Source: Mesorhizobium sp. B2-8-5 (lineage in GTDB: Bacteria; Pseudomonadota; Alphaproteobacteria; Rhizobiales; Rhizobiaceae). Taken from it: a stretch of DNA of 64,000 nt. Position numbers and translations under genes: made by a program. The stretch spans positions 4,993,501 through 5,057,500 of the forward strand of contig NZ_CP083951.1 in assembly GCF_006440675.2 (NCBI RefSeq), read 5' to 3'. Shown here one piece after another: positions 8,772 through 17,512 of the stretch. Positions within the stretch are counted from its first letter, which is position 1; each line of letters begins with the position of its first letter. Below the pieces are notes generated by a model. The model was not told the DNA's origin, ran no database searches, and worked only from the letters and a program-made list of their open reading frames with translations.

Positions 8772-9071
8772 ATGGACGAGACCGAACAGTGGCGCAACAT
8801 GGCGAGCGCGCCGCGGGACGGCAGCCGCATCCTGGTGACGGTGCGCTCCTCCGAACAGGGGCCGGCCGAGGTCGACATGGCCTACTGGTCGCGCGCCGAC
8901 CAGTTCGGCGAGGAAGGCTGGCGGGCGTCGGACTCCTCGCCCGGCCGCATCGTCGAATATGCCGAGCCGGAGCTCAGATGCTGGATGCCGCTGCCGACCG
9001 CAGGACGCGGGTCGATGCCGAGCCCATGGGAGGGCGAGGACGTGCCGCTGGTGGACGGAGACGGGATCTAG
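8772..9071 (+). CDS. Small acidic protein, 99 aa (DUF551-like layout)
   Basis: A 99-residue acidic protein starting MDETEQWRNMASAPRDGSRIL with a strong AGGAGGAGA upstream. The pattern W...SAPRDG..ILV...YW...W....G..W.PLP resembles small proteins of the DUF551 type, known from phages and many proteobacteria and of unknown role. It has no signal peptide or membrane segment. It stands alone between converging and diverging neighbours. Confidence 0.65.
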   Translation: MDETEQWRNMASAPRDGSRILVTVRSSEQGPAEVDMAYWSRADQFGEEGWRASDSSPGRIVEYAEPELRCWMPLPTAGRGSMPSPWEGEDVPLVDGDGI

Positions 9072-9104
9072 GGTGAAGCCCGCCGTGGATCGGAAGGCAG
9101 GCTT

Positions 9105-9365
9105 TCAAAGCCGAAACGAGGCGGGTCCTCGCCCGGCACGCCGGCGAGAGAGCGCTGCGCGGGCCGACGCCGCCAAGGCAAGAAGCCGGCTCACGAGCAT
9201 TGGCAGACTTATTCTGGGAGCGCCGGGAAACCGTTGAGCTAGCTGCCGCTCCAAGTACCGCGCCTGGGCGATGTCGTGACGAAAGATTGCGGGTGGGTTG
9301 CCTTGGGGCCGGTAGAAACCGTCATCTTGCCGGAAGGGCCAGTCGGTCGGGCTGAATGGCAGCAT
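9105..9365 (-). CDS. Small basic protein, 86 aa
   Basis: An 86-residue protein read from the ATG at 9365, which has GGGAGAA upstream. It begins MLPFSPTDWPFRQDDGFYRP, has a charged helix (FRHDIAQARYLERQLAQRFP) and ends in an Arg/Ala-rich tail. The frame remains open far upstream, but that part lies opposite the BTAD/hydrolase gene and is a shadow; only the segment from 9365 has its own start site. I do not recognise the family. Confidence 0.5.
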   Translation of the reverse strand: MLPFSPTDWPFRQDDGFYRPQGNPPAIFRHDIAQARYLERQLAQRFPGAPRISLPMLVSRLLALAASARAALSRRRAGRGPASFRL

Positions 9366-9533
9366 TGAGGTTCTCCCACGTTTCAGGTTCGGCCAACTCT
9401 CTGGCGCGACCGTGATAAAGCTGGAGAAGGCAGCGTGATCGAAACGTGAAAAAGACCGCTTGGGACAGATAGCGGTTGAATTAGCAGGGGCGAAGCGAAA
9501 GAATTGCCATAACCGTGGCCGGGGCCGAACCCA

Positions 9534-11219
9534 ATGATAGGGCCTCATCTTTATCTTCTGGGCGGATTTGGTCTCGCCGGTACTGGCGCGGCTACTCCAA
9601 CCTTGAGCCGCAAGGCGCGGGCGATGATGGCCTATCTCGCTCTGCAAGCCGGACAGGCACAATCGCGCGAGAAGCTGGCCGCCCTGCTCTGGAGCTTGAA
9701 TGGCGAAACCCAGGCCCGGATGAGCCTCAGGCAAGCCGTTTCGGCCATCCGAAAGGCCATGCACAAGTGCGGCAGCGGACGGTTTGTGACGGACGGCGCC
9801 AGTGTCGCCCTGTATCTCGACGAGATCGACTTCGATGTCGCCCGGTTCGAGACGCTTGCGACAGGATCGTCGCCCGAACACCTCGAGCAGGCACTCGCCG
9901 TCTACCGCGGCGAGCTGCTCGACGGTCTTGGCTTGAAAGAGGAGCCGTTCGAGGACTGGCTTCGGGTTGAACGCGAGCGCCTGAGAACGATCGCGGTTGC
10001 AGCGCTGGACAGGCTGGTGGCGCATTACAGCGCCTCGAACGACCTTTCATCCTGTGCGCGCACGGCTGCGCGACTGCTCGCAATGGAGCCTCTGCGCGAA
10101 GATATCCACCGGGCATTGATGAGAGCCTATGCCGCGCAGGGCCGCATCAACCTTGCTCTTAAACAGTATGAGCTCTGCCGTGATGCGCTGGAGAGAGATC
10201 TCGGGCTGCCGCCAGAACTGGAAACGCGCCAACTGTACGAGGCTCTGCGGACACGCCGGATGAGTTCATCGCCCTACTCGAAGCGTCCGGTTGCGGCCGC
10301 CGAGCCGGCGGCCGGTTCGGGGGCAAATGCCGGTGGGAGCCTTTCCGGCGGCGAGCCGATGCCACCGACCACCCATTACGTCAAATCGGCAGGAATCAAC
10401 ATTGCCTATCAGGTGACCGGCGAAGGGCTGATTGACCTCATATACGTGCCCGGTTGGGTCTCCAATCTCGACCTTGCCTGGGGCTCGCCGCGCTTCGCGC
10501 ATGTGCTCAAGCGGCTCGGCACCTTTTCACGGCTGATCCGATTCGACAAACGCGGCACCGGTCTATCCGACCGCAATGTCGGCCTGCCGACGCTGGAAGA
10601 GCGCATGGAGGATGTGCGTGCGGTACTGGACGCAGTCGGCTCCACGCGAGCGGTGTTGTTCGGCAGCTCGGAGGGCGGTCCGATGTGCATGCTTTTCGCC
10701 ACCACCTATCCCGAGCGTACGTCCGCGCTGGTGCTTAACGGAACCTACGCCAAGGGCACTTGGTCAAAAGAGTATCCCTGGGCAAGAACTGTAGCGCAGG
10801 TGGACGACGATGTAGCGGCCATGGAGCGGCAATGGGGCAAGCCCGCCGACATGAGCAATGCAGCGCCGAGCCTGACCGAAAACATGGTCGAACGCGAATG
10901 GTTCGCCGCCTATCTCCGGAATTCGGCCTCGCCCGCCGATGCAATCGCGCTCTGGCGCTGGGGTACCGAAGTCGACGTTCGCGACATCCTGCCGGCGATC
11001 CGCGTCCCGACGCTGGTCGTGCAGAGGACGGACGACCGTTGGGTACGCCCAGAGGAAGGGCGCTATTTGGCAACCCACATCCAAGGCGCCAGATACGTCG
11101 AGCTGGCCGGCAGAGACCACGTGATCTGGGGTGAAGATTGCGACCGCCTGGTTGACGAGATACGAAGCTTCGTCGCCGGATTGACGTCCCGAAAGACCAT
11201 CTCTGCGCTCACCGGATGA
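9534..11219 (+). CDS. AfsR/BTAD-type regulator fused to an alpha/beta hydrolase
   Basis: A 561-residue two-part protein. Residues 1-95 form an OmpR/SARP-like winged helix (LSRKARAMMAYLALQAG, SREKLAALLW, ARMSLRQAVSAIRKAM), and residues 95-240 form the helical BTAD/TPR-like domain (VYRGELLDGL...LLAMEPLREDIHRALMRAYA...RDLGLPPELETRQLY). After a Gly/Ala linker an alpha/beta hydrolase runs to the end, with the nucleophile elbow GSSEGGP, an acid in VVQRTDDRWV and His in GRDHVIWGED. The combination suggests a transcription activator whose hydrolase-like domain senses or processes a small ligand (inference). The start ATG has only a weak ribosome site. Confidence 0.8.
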   Translation: MIGPHLYLLGGFGLAGTGAATPTLSRKARAMMAYLALQAGQAQSREKLAALLWSLNGETQARMSLRQAVSAIRKAMHKCGSGRFVTDGASVALYLDEIDFDVARFETLATGSSPEHLEQALAVYRGELLDGLGLKEEPFEDWLRVERERLRTIAVAALDRLVAHYSASNDLSSCARTAARLLAMEPLREDIHRALMRAYAAQGRINLALKQYELCRDALERDLGLPPELETRQLYEALRTRRMSSSPYSKRPVAAAEPAAGSGANAGGSLSGGEPMPPTTHYVKSAGINIAYQVTGEGLIDLIYVPGWVSNLDLAWGSPRFAHVLKRLGTFSRLIRFDKRGTGLSDRNVGLPTLEERMEDVRAVLDAVGSTRAVLFGSSEGGPMCMLFATTYPERTSALVLNGTYAKGTWSKEYPWARTVAQVDDDVAAMERQWGKPADMSNAAPSLTENMVEREWFAAYLRNSASPADAIALWRWGTEVDVRDILPAIRVPTLVVQRTDDRWVRPEEGRYLATHIQGARYVELAGRDHVIWGEDCDRLVDEIRSFVAGLTSRKTISALTG

Positions 11220-11264
11220 GCGGCGGCATGTCGTCGGCAGAACTGCTCAAAGGGGCGCAGCGCC

Positions 11265-12095
11265 TCAGAACAAGAACGCCGCCGTGGCCGGATCGGGTCC
11301 CGTCCGGCCGTCGGCCGAATCCAGACCGTGAACGGTCTGCATGTCGTCCGCGTCCAACTCGAAACCGAAGACGTCGAAATTGCCGGCGATACGCTCCTGG
11401 TGGATCGACTTCGGGATGACGATCAGCCCTTCCTGCAAATGCCAGCGGATGATGACCTGCGCCACCGACTTGCCGTGCTTCTCCGCGATCTTCTCCAGCG
11501 TCGGATCGGCCAGCAGCCGGCCGCTGCCCAGCGGGCTCCAGCTCTCGATATGGATGTTGTGCTTCTCGTGGAACTCGCGCTTGTCGCGCTGCTGGAAGCG
11601 CGGGTGCAGTTCGATCTGGTTGACGACCGGCGTCACGCCGGTCTCGCCGATGATGCGCTCCAGATGCTCCTGGTTGAAGTTCGACACGCCGACCGATTTT
11701 ATCCGGCCGGCCTTCTGCAGCTCGACCAGCGTCTTCCAGGCCTCGACATATTTGTTCTGGCTGGGCACCGGCCAGTGGATGAGAAAGAGGTCGATCTTGT
11801 TGATGCCGAGCTTTTGCATCGTATCGTCGAAGGCGCGCAGCGCTGCGTCACGCTGATGCGCGCCGTTGCGCAGCTTGGAGGTGATGAAGAGTTCGGATCG
11901 CGGCACGCCGGCGGCGCGGATCGCCTCGCCGACGCCTTCCTCGTTGCGATAACCCTCGGCGGTATCGATCAGCCTGTAGCCGGCCCCGACGCCCCAGCGA
12001 ACGACCTTGGCGGTGATGTCGGGATCGACCTGCCACACACCGAGCCCGATCTGGGGGATGGCGGCGCCGTCGTTCAATGTGAGCTGTTCGGACAT
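11265..12095 (-). CDS. Aldo/keto reductase
   Basis: A 276-residue NADPH-dependent aldo/keto reductase with the catalytic tetrad visible: Asp and Tyr in YRLIDTAEGYRNEEGVG, Lys in LFITSKLRN and His in DLFLIHWPVP. The C-terminal cofactor loop VIPKSIHQERIAGNFDVFGFEL is typical of the DkgA (2,5-diketo-D-gluconate reductase) branch. Start chosen because AAGGATT precedes it. The TetR gene ends about 100 bases before its far end, on the same strand but upstream, so the reductase may be co-regulated with it. The physiological carbonyl substrate is not deducible. Confidence 0.9.
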   Translation of the reverse strand: MSEQLTLNDGAAIPQIGLGVWQVDPDITAKVVRWGVGAGYRLIDTAEGYRNEEGVGEAIRAAGVPRSELFITSKLRNGAHQRDAALRAFDDTMQKLGINKIDLFLIHWPVPSQNKYVEAWKTLVELQKAGRIKSVGVSNFNQEHLERIIGETGVTPVVNQIELHPRFQQRDKREFHEKHNIHIESWSPLGSGRLLADPTLEKIAEKHGKSVAQVIIRWHLQEGLIVIPKSIHQERIAGNFDVFGFELDADDMQTVHGLDSADGRTGPDPATAAFLF

Positions 12096-12196
12096 GGGGG
12101 AATCCTTTTGGGAGGGAGGGTGGTGCCGACTATGTAGGCCGTGGGTTGGGGAATGCCAGTCGGGGTGGAGCTGGCGCCGCCGGCAGCTGAGGCGCC

Positions 12197-12793
12197 TCAG
12201 CCCCTCGCCCCGAACCGCAACCCATCCATCAAAAGCTTCACCAGCCGCCCCGACCGTTCTCGCCAATCCGGCGTGTTCGGCGCTGAGTAGATGCCGCCCA
12301 GCGCGTGCATCACATCGGAAGCGTCGACGTCGGCGCGGATTTTCCCCGAGGCGGCGGCGGCCTCGATCAGGCCTCGCATGGCGCCGGAGACGCGGCCGGA
12401 CGTATCGGAGAACAGCGTCGAATTGGTGGTGAGCAATAGGCGCAGGCTGGTGGCGAGGCCACGCTTGGTGGCGATGTAGTCGACGAAGCGCTGCATCCAG
12501 AGCTCCAGCGCGACATCGGCCGGATGCTCGCGCGCCAGTTCGTCAGCCGCCTGGCAGAGCCCTTCCACCTCGCGGCGGTAGACCACCTCGACCAGATGCT
12601 CGCGCGTCGGGAAATGGCGGTAGAGCGTGCCTATGCCGACCCCCGCCCGCTTGGCGATCTCCTCCAGCGAGGCATCGACGCCGTCGCTCGCGAAAGTCTG
12701 CGCCGCCACCTCGACCAGTCTGTCGCGGTTGCGCTGCGCATCGGCGCGTAGCGGCTTTGGCGCCTGCGCGTCGCGCGTCGCTTCAGCGGTCAT
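12197..12793 (-). CDS. TetR/AcrR-family transcriptional regulator
   Basis: A 198-residue repressor-type protein. The N-terminal helix-turn-helix is clear (RDRLVEVAAQTFASDGVDASLEEIAKRAGVGIGTLYRHFPTRE, reported here by its key blocks ASLEEIAKRAGV and GTLYRHFP), followed by an all-helical ligand domain. The ATG at 12793 is used; a GTG at 12808 has a better spaced GGAG and is an equal candidate. A perfect 9+2+9 palindrome about 75 bases upstream is the likely operator, implying autoregulation. Targets may include the aldo/keto reductase just downstream. Confidence 0.88.
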   Translation of the reverse strand: MTAEATRDAQAPKPLRADAQRNRDRLVEVAAQTFASDGVDASLEEIAKRAGVGIGTLYRHFPTREHLVEVVYRREVEGLCQAADELAREHPADVALELWMQRFVDYIATKRGLATSLRLLLTTNSTLFSDTSGRVSGAMRGLIEAAAASGKIRADVDASDVMHALGGIYSAPNTPDWRERSGRLVKLLMDGLRFGARG

Positions 12794-12869
12794 TTCCCGG
12801 TCGGGCACTTTTTTCTCCACCAACGCAATATGGGGGGTTGAACCATGACTGGCCAGACCCCAGTTAAAT

Positions 12870-12889
12870 AAACGGAGGCACCTCCGTTT
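12870..12889. promoter_or_regulatory. TetR operator palindrome
   Basis: AAACGGAGG, CA, CCTCCGTTT: nine-base perfect arms with a two-base centre. Size and position in front of the TetR gene are typical of TetR-family operators. No second copy was noticed in the window. Confidence 0.7.
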
Positions 12890-13016
12890 TAGTGGAGTGG
12901 CTTTATCATATAACCAGGGGAAGCGGTATGTCACGTAGAGAAGGACGGAAAGCTTTCCCTGCCCGCTGGAGCCGCGCGCGTTCTGCGACGCCTGTGGTTG
13001 GCGAATCCGCTCGTGA

Positions 13017-13184
13017 GTTCGTCATCCTGGGGCGAAGCAAGGAGCGAAGCGACGCGGCGCAGCCTCTGGGATCCATGCCATACCCTGCGAGCGGCTCCGG
13101 TGCAGAATTCTGGCCTGCCGCGTTTCTCGGCAAACGTCACGGTATGGATCCTTGGGTCAAGCCCGAGGATGACGACCGCGAAGG
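13017..13184. repeat. Imperfect palindromic intergenic repeat (about 165 bp)
   Basis: The 12890-13275 gap contains no gene but a long imperfect palindrome. The outer arms are TCGTCATCCTGGGGCG and CCCGAGGATGACGA, and an inner pair is GGATCCATGCCATACC/GGTATGGATCC. The composition and the GTCATCCTGGGGCGAAG phrase are like dispersed intergenic elements that I recall from Mesorhizobium and related genera. Confidence 0.55.
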
Positions 13185-13275
13185 TCGCGTCCCCAGGCTG
13201 CCGTTACCCTTGCCCCTCTCCTCCCAAGCCCCATTTCCATCCGCCTAGCGTCCAGCAATCGGAGCCCGACGCCCT

Positions 13276-13815
13276 ATGACCAGCCAGACAATCATCGATC
13301 CTCCCGAAGACGGCCACGTCTTGAACGGCAAGGCCAGTCCCACCACGCTTTCCCTCAACCTCACCATCAACGGCCGCGACCATGCGCTCGACGTCGAGCC
13401 GCGCGTGACGCTGCTCGACGCGCTGCGCGACCGGCTGCATCTCAGCGGCACCAAGAAGGGCTGCGACCAGGGCCAGTGCGGCGCCTGCACCGTCCATGTC
13501 GACGGCGAGCGCGTGCTTGCCTGCCTGACCTTGGCGGCCCAGGTCGAGGGCCGCTCGATCACCACCATCGAAGGGCTCGCCGACGAGGACGGCACGCTGC
13601 ACGCCGTGCAGGCCGCCTTCCTCGAGCAGGACGCCTTCCAGTGCGGCTACTGCACGCCGGGGCAGATCATGTCGGCGGTGGCCTGCATCCGCGAGGGCCA
13701 TGCCGGCTCCGACGAAGAGATCCGCGAATACATGGCGGGCAATCTTTGCCGCTGCGGCGCCTACCCGAACATCGTCGCCGCCGTCCGCCAGGCCGCACAG
13801 GAGCTGCGCTCATGA
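13276..13815 (+). CDS. Molybdenum hydroxylase, 2Fe-2S subunit
   Basis: A 179-residue small subunit of a xanthine dehydrogenase-family enzyme. It carries the plant-type ferredoxin cluster motif (KKGCDQGQCGACTVHVDG with a further Cys in VLACLT) and the second, four-helix cluster domain (FQCGYCTPGQIM and NLCRCGAYPNIV). Unlike E. coli PaoA/YagT it has no Tat signal peptide, so the complex is probably cytoplasmic. Its stop overlaps the next start (ATGA), so translation is coupled through the operon with the FAD and molybdopterin subunits. Confidence 0.92.
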   Translation: MTSQTIIDPPEDGHVLNGKASPTTLSLNLTINGRDHALDVEPRVTLLDALRDRLHLSGTKKGCDQGQCGACTVHVDGERVLACLTLAAQVEGRSITTIEGLADEDGTLHAVQAAFLEQDAFQCGYCTPGQIMSAVACIREGHAGSDEEIREYMAGNLCRCGAYPNIVAAVRQAAQELRS

Positions 13816-14795
13816 GAGATTTTTCCTACCTCCGCGCTGACAGCGTGGAAGCCGCGCGCAACGCCGCCGCCCTTCCCGGCGCCATGCTGCTTGCCGGCGG
13901 CACGACGCTCATCGACCTCGCCAAATGCGGCGTCGCCGAACCTTCGACCGTCATCGACATCAGCCATATCGAAGGGCTCAACGCCATCGATGTCACCGCC
14001 GAGCGCGCGGTGATCGGCACGCTGGCGAAGATGAGCCATGTCGCCGACAATGCCGAGGTGAAAAGCCTTTTCCCGGCCGTGTCGGAAGCGCTCTGGCAGG
14101 CGGCCTCGGCGCAGCTGCGCAACATGGCGACCATCGGCGGCAACCTGATGCAGCGCACGCGCTGCCCCTATTTCCGCGATCCGCAAAACTTCCCGGCCTG
14201 CAACAAGCGCGCGCCGGGCAGCGGCTGCTCGGCGATCGGCGGGGTGACGCGCGGCCATGCGGTGCTCGGCGCGAGCGAAGCCTGCATCGCCACCTATCCG
14301 GGCGATCTGGCGGTGGCGCTCGTCGCCTTCGACGCCGAGGTCGATCTTGGCGAACGCAAGCTCAAAGTCGAGGACTTCTTCCTCGCCCCCGGCGCAACCG
14401 CCGAACAGGAGCACGACATCCGCCCCGGCGAGGTCATCACGGCCATCGAAATCCCCGGCTCGGCCGCGGCCAGGCGCTCGACCTACATCAAGGTGCGCGA
14501 CCGCCAGTCCTATGAATTCGCCGCAGCCAGCGCAGCAGTAGGGCTGGAGCTCGAAGGCGACGGCCGCACCGTCCGCGACATCCGTGTCGCGCTCGGCGGC
14601 GTCGCCACCAAGCCGTGGCGCGTGCGCGCCGTCGAGGAGGCGCTGAAGGGCAAGGCGCTCGACGAAGCCACGGTCCGCGAGGCGAGCGTGCTCGCCATGG
14701 AGGGCGCCGTCGACCATGGCGCCAACCACTACAAGATCGCCTTGGCGCCGCGCGTGATCGCCCGCGCCATCCTCAAATTGGGAGAGACGGCATGA
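13812..14795 (+). CDS. Molybdenum hydroxylase, FAD-binding subunit
   Basis: A 327-residue medium subunit with the FAD-binding motif GAMLLAGGTTLIDLAKCGVA near residue 25 and the second flavin motif NMATIGGNLMQRTRCPYF near residue 105. Four cysteines at residues 115-140 (TRCPYF, PACNKR, GSGCSA) suggest the extra Fe-S site seen in the YagS/PaoB branch. It passes electrons from the 2Fe-2S subunit to its acceptor. It overlaps the genes on both sides by four bases, so the three are one translational unit. Confidence 0.92.
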   Translation: MRDFSYLRADSVEAARNAAALPGAMLLAGGTTLIDLAKCGVAEPSTVIDISHIEGLNAIDVTAERAVIGTLAKMSHVADNAEVKSLFPAVSEALWQAASAQLRNMATIGGNLMQRTRCPYFRDPQNFPACNKRAPGSGCSAIGGVTRGHAVLGASEACIATYPGDLAVALVAFDAEVDLGERKLKVEDFFLAPGATAEQEHDIRPGEVITAIEIPGSAAARRSTYIKVRDRQSYEFAAASAAVGLELEGDGRTVRDIRVALGGVATKPWRVRAVEEALKGKALDEATVREASVLAMEGAVDHGANHYKIALAPRVIARAILKLGETA

Positions 14796-17089
14796 CCGTT
14801 CATGACATGAAACACGCCGCGTCCGACAGCGCGCGCCTCGAAGCGGTCGGCGGGCGCCTGTCGCGCGTCGACGGCCCGGCCAAGATCACGGGCGCAGCGA
14901 AATACGCCTTCGAGCAGCAGCTTGAGGGGCTGACGCATGCGGTGCTGGTCGGCGCGACGATAGCCGCAGGCAAGGTGACCGCGATCGACACGCGCGCGGC
15001 CGAAACCGCGCCCGGCGTGCTCGCCGTGCTGACGCCCGACACCATCATGGAGCTGAAGGGCGCGTCGGACTGGCTCGGCAACCCGGCGTCGCAGCCGACC
15101 TACGCGCCGCTCGTGCGCGAGGTCACCTTTTCCGGCCAGCATGTCGCGGCCGTGGTGGCCGAGACTTTCGAGCAGGCGGTGGCGGCGGCCGCACTCGTCA
15201 AGGTCTGGTATGACGAGAGCCCGGCCATCGTCGACCTGAGCGACGGCAGGGCCGGCGACGGCATCCCGATTGACGCCATGACCAAGGAATGGGGCGACGC
15301 GCAGGCGGCGTTCGCCGCAGCGCCCGTGCGCATCTGCGCGGCCTACAACACGCCGCGCGAATTCCAGGCAGCGATGGAGCCGCATGGGTTGATCGCGCGG
15401 TGGGAGGGCGAGGAGCTGACCATCTGGGAGCCGAGCCAGTGGCTCGACGGCATGGCCCGCACCTATGCCGAGTGGTTCGGCGTGCCGTTCGAGAATGTGC
15501 GGCTGGTCTCGCCCTATATCGGCGGCGGCTTCGGCTCCAAGGCGCTGGCGCTGGCGCACAGCGCGGTCGCGGCGGCTGCCGCCAGGATGCTCGGACGTCC
15601 GGTGAAGCTGGTGCTCAACCGTCCGCAGAATTTCACGTCCTATGGCGGCCGCGCCGCGACGCGGCAGACCGTTGCCATCGGCGCCGACAGAGACGGCAGG
15701 ATCCAGTCGATCGTGCATCGCGGCGTCAACGAGACGGCCGTCGACGGCATGTGGGTCGAGCCGCTCGGCTCGGTCACCTCGATCATGTATGCCACGCCCA
15801 ACTTCTCCTCAAAGCAGAATGTCGTGCGGGTCAACACGGTGGTGCCGGGAGCAAAACGTGCGCCGGGCGAGAACCCGAGCGCCTTCGGCATCGAATGCGC
15901 CATCGACGAGCTCGCCCATGAACTCGGGATCGATCCGCTGGAGATGCGGCTGATCAACTATGCCGAACAGGATCCGCATGCGAAGAAGGCATGGTCGACA
16001 CGCCAGTTGCGCGAGGCGTTTGCCGCCGGCGCCGAAGCCTTCGGCTGGGCCAAGCGCTCGCCTCAGCCACGCTCGATGCGCGACGGCCGCCAGTTCATCG
16101 GCTGGGGCATGGCGGCCGGCACCTATCCGGTGCGGCGCGCACATGGCGAGGCGGTGGTGAAGCTCATGGCCGACGGTTCGGTCGAGGTCGAAAGTTCCTC
16201 CATCGACATGGGCCAGGGCACTTACACGATCCTGGCGCAGACGGCGGCCGAAACGCTCGGCGTGCCAGTGGAGCATGTGTCGGTGAAGCTCGGCGACTCG
16301 CACTTCGCCCGCGCCGGTGTCACCGGCGGCTCGCGGCTTGCCGGCGTCATGACTGGCGCCGTCTACAAGGCGGCCGGCCAGGCGCTGGACGAGCTGATCG
16401 GGCTGGCGCTTTCCGACCCGCGCTCGCCCTTCCAGAAGCTGCAGGCAAATACACTGTTGGTAAAGGACGGCCGCATCGCCTCGCCGCGTGGCGAAGGGCC
16501 GGAGCTGTCGATCGCCGAGTTCATGGTGGCGATCGGCCGCGACCAGATCGAAGCCAAGGGCGACACGCTGCCGGCCAGCACGACGCCGGAAGAGCGCTAC
16601 AAGAACTATACCACGATAGCCATGTCGATCCCGCACACCGAAGGCGACTATTCGCGCCATTCCTGGTGCGCGCATTTCGTCGAGGTGCGCGTCGACGAGG
16701 ATTTCGGCACGGTGCGCGTGTCGCGCGTCGTGTCGGCGCTGGACTCGGGCCGGCTCTACAACCCCAAGCTGGCGGAAAGCCAGTGGAAGGGCGGCATCAT
16801 CATGGGCATCGGCCAGGCGCTGCTCGAAGAAGGCATCGTCGATCGCCGCCACGGCCGCATCGTCAACGGCAATTTCGCCGACTACATGCTGCCGACCAAC
16901 GCCGATATCCCCGACATCCAGACGATCTCGGTCGGCATCCCCGACCCGCACTCCTCCGCCCTTGGGGGCAAGGGCGTGGGCGAACTGGCAATCGTCGGCA
17001 TCGCGCCGGCGATTGCCAACGCAGTGTTCCATGCGACGGGCAAGAGGATAAGGGATTTGCCGATCACGCTGGAGAAATTGATCGAGTAA
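14792..17089 (+). CDS. Molybdenum hydroxylase, molybdopterin-binding subunit
   Basis: A 765-residue large subunit. The N-terminal aldehyde-oxidase hammerhead is seen from RVDGPAKITGAAKYAFE, and the molybdenum domain has SPYIGGGFGSKALALAHS, the substrate-face block PGAKRAPGENPSAFGIECAIDEL and the C-terminal GGKGVGELAIVGIAPAIANAVFHATG with the catalytic Glu. Length and order fit the PaoC/YagR type of aldehyde or xanthine oxidoreductase. No MCD maturation chaperone or xdhC-like gene follows, so insertion of the cofactor must rely on genes elsewhere. Substrate is unknown; aromatic aldehydes are the best guess from the family. Confidence 0.92.
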   Translation: MTVHDMKHAASDSARLEAVGGRLSRVDGPAKITGAAKYAFEQQLEGLTHAVLVGATIAAGKVTAIDTRAAETAPGVLAVLTPDTIMELKGASDWLGNPASQPTYAPLVREVTFSGQHVAAVVAETFEQAVAAAALVKVWYDESPAIVDLSDGRAGDGIPIDAMTKEWGDAQAAFAAAPVRICAAYNTPREFQAAMEPHGLIARWEGEELTIWEPSQWLDGMARTYAEWFGVPFENVRLVSPYIGGGFGSKALALAHSAVAAAAARMLGRPVKLVLNRPQNFTSYGGRAATRQTVAIGADRDGRIQSIVHRGVNETAVDGMWVEPLGSVTSIMYATPNFSSKQNVVRVNTVVPGAKRAPGENPSAFGIECAIDELAHELGIDPLEMRLINYAEQDPHAKKAWSTRQLREAFAAGAEAFGWAKRSPQPRSMRDGRQFIGWGMAAGTYPVRRAHGEAVVKLMADGSVEVESSSIDMGQGTYTILAQTAAETLGVPVEHVSVKLGDSHFARAGVTGGSRLAGVMTGAVYKAAGQALDELIGLALSDPRSPFQKLQANTLLVKDGRIASPRGEGPELSIAEFMVAIGRDQIEAKGDTLPASTTPEERYKNYTTIAMSIPHTEGDYSRHSWCAHFVEVRVDEDFGTVRVSRVVSALDSGRLYNPKLAESQWKGGIIMGIGQALLEEGIVDRRHGRIVNGNFADYMLPTNADIPDIQTISVGIPDPHSSALGGKGVGELAIVGIAPAIANAVFHATGKRIRDLPITLEKLIE

Positions 17090-17253
17090 TTTTCCGCTCA
17101 AGGTAGAGGCTACGGCTCCGTCGCTTTCGCCAAATCCCGACGACCTCGCGGTCGGCCCTTCCACCAGATCGAAGAAACCTGCTTTGGCAACGAAACAGCT
17201 GGGGCGATGACAGAACCCGCAACAACAGTCCGACCAGTTCGGCGGGCCGGCCA

Positions 17254-17454
17254 ATGCCCGACGGCAAGCGGCCAGGCCCTGGAGGCTGGAACCGCATCCA
17301 TCTGATCGTCGAGGATCTTGCGGAGGAGGTTGACCGGTTGCGGGCGGCGAGTCTCAGCTTCCGCAATGAAATCGTCCCGGGTCCAGGCGGATCGCAGATA
17401 TTGCTGATCGATCCATCCGGCAATCTGGCGGAGCTGTTTCAGCCGGTCCGGTGA
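17254..17454 (+). pseudogene. C-terminal remnant of a glyoxalase/VOC-family gene
   Basis: The 66-codon frame MPDGKRPGPGGWNRIHLIV...SGNLAELFQPVR matches only the second half of a single-module VOC protein, with the ligand His in NRIHLIV and Glu in AELFQP. The preceding bases carry an in-frame TSSAGRP stretch typical of these proteins, but the first half is missing. There is no ribosome site at the ATG. It is best read as a decayed gene. Confidence 0.6.
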
Positions 17455-17512
17455 GGGTGCTTGTCGCCGGAAGACAGCGGAACAGCACCCCACGCGATGT
17501 AGGCGGCACCGA

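Noticed and set aside
9366..10025. Extension of the 86-residue minus-strand protein to 306 residues
   Set aside because: The extra 220 residues lie opposite the BTAD/hydrolase gene and look like shadow sequence; the internal ATG at 9365 has its own ribosome site.
13017..13184. Possible tRNA or riboswitch from the long palindrome
   Set aside because: No cloverleaf or known aptamer blocks; the sequence looks like a dispersed intergenic repeat.
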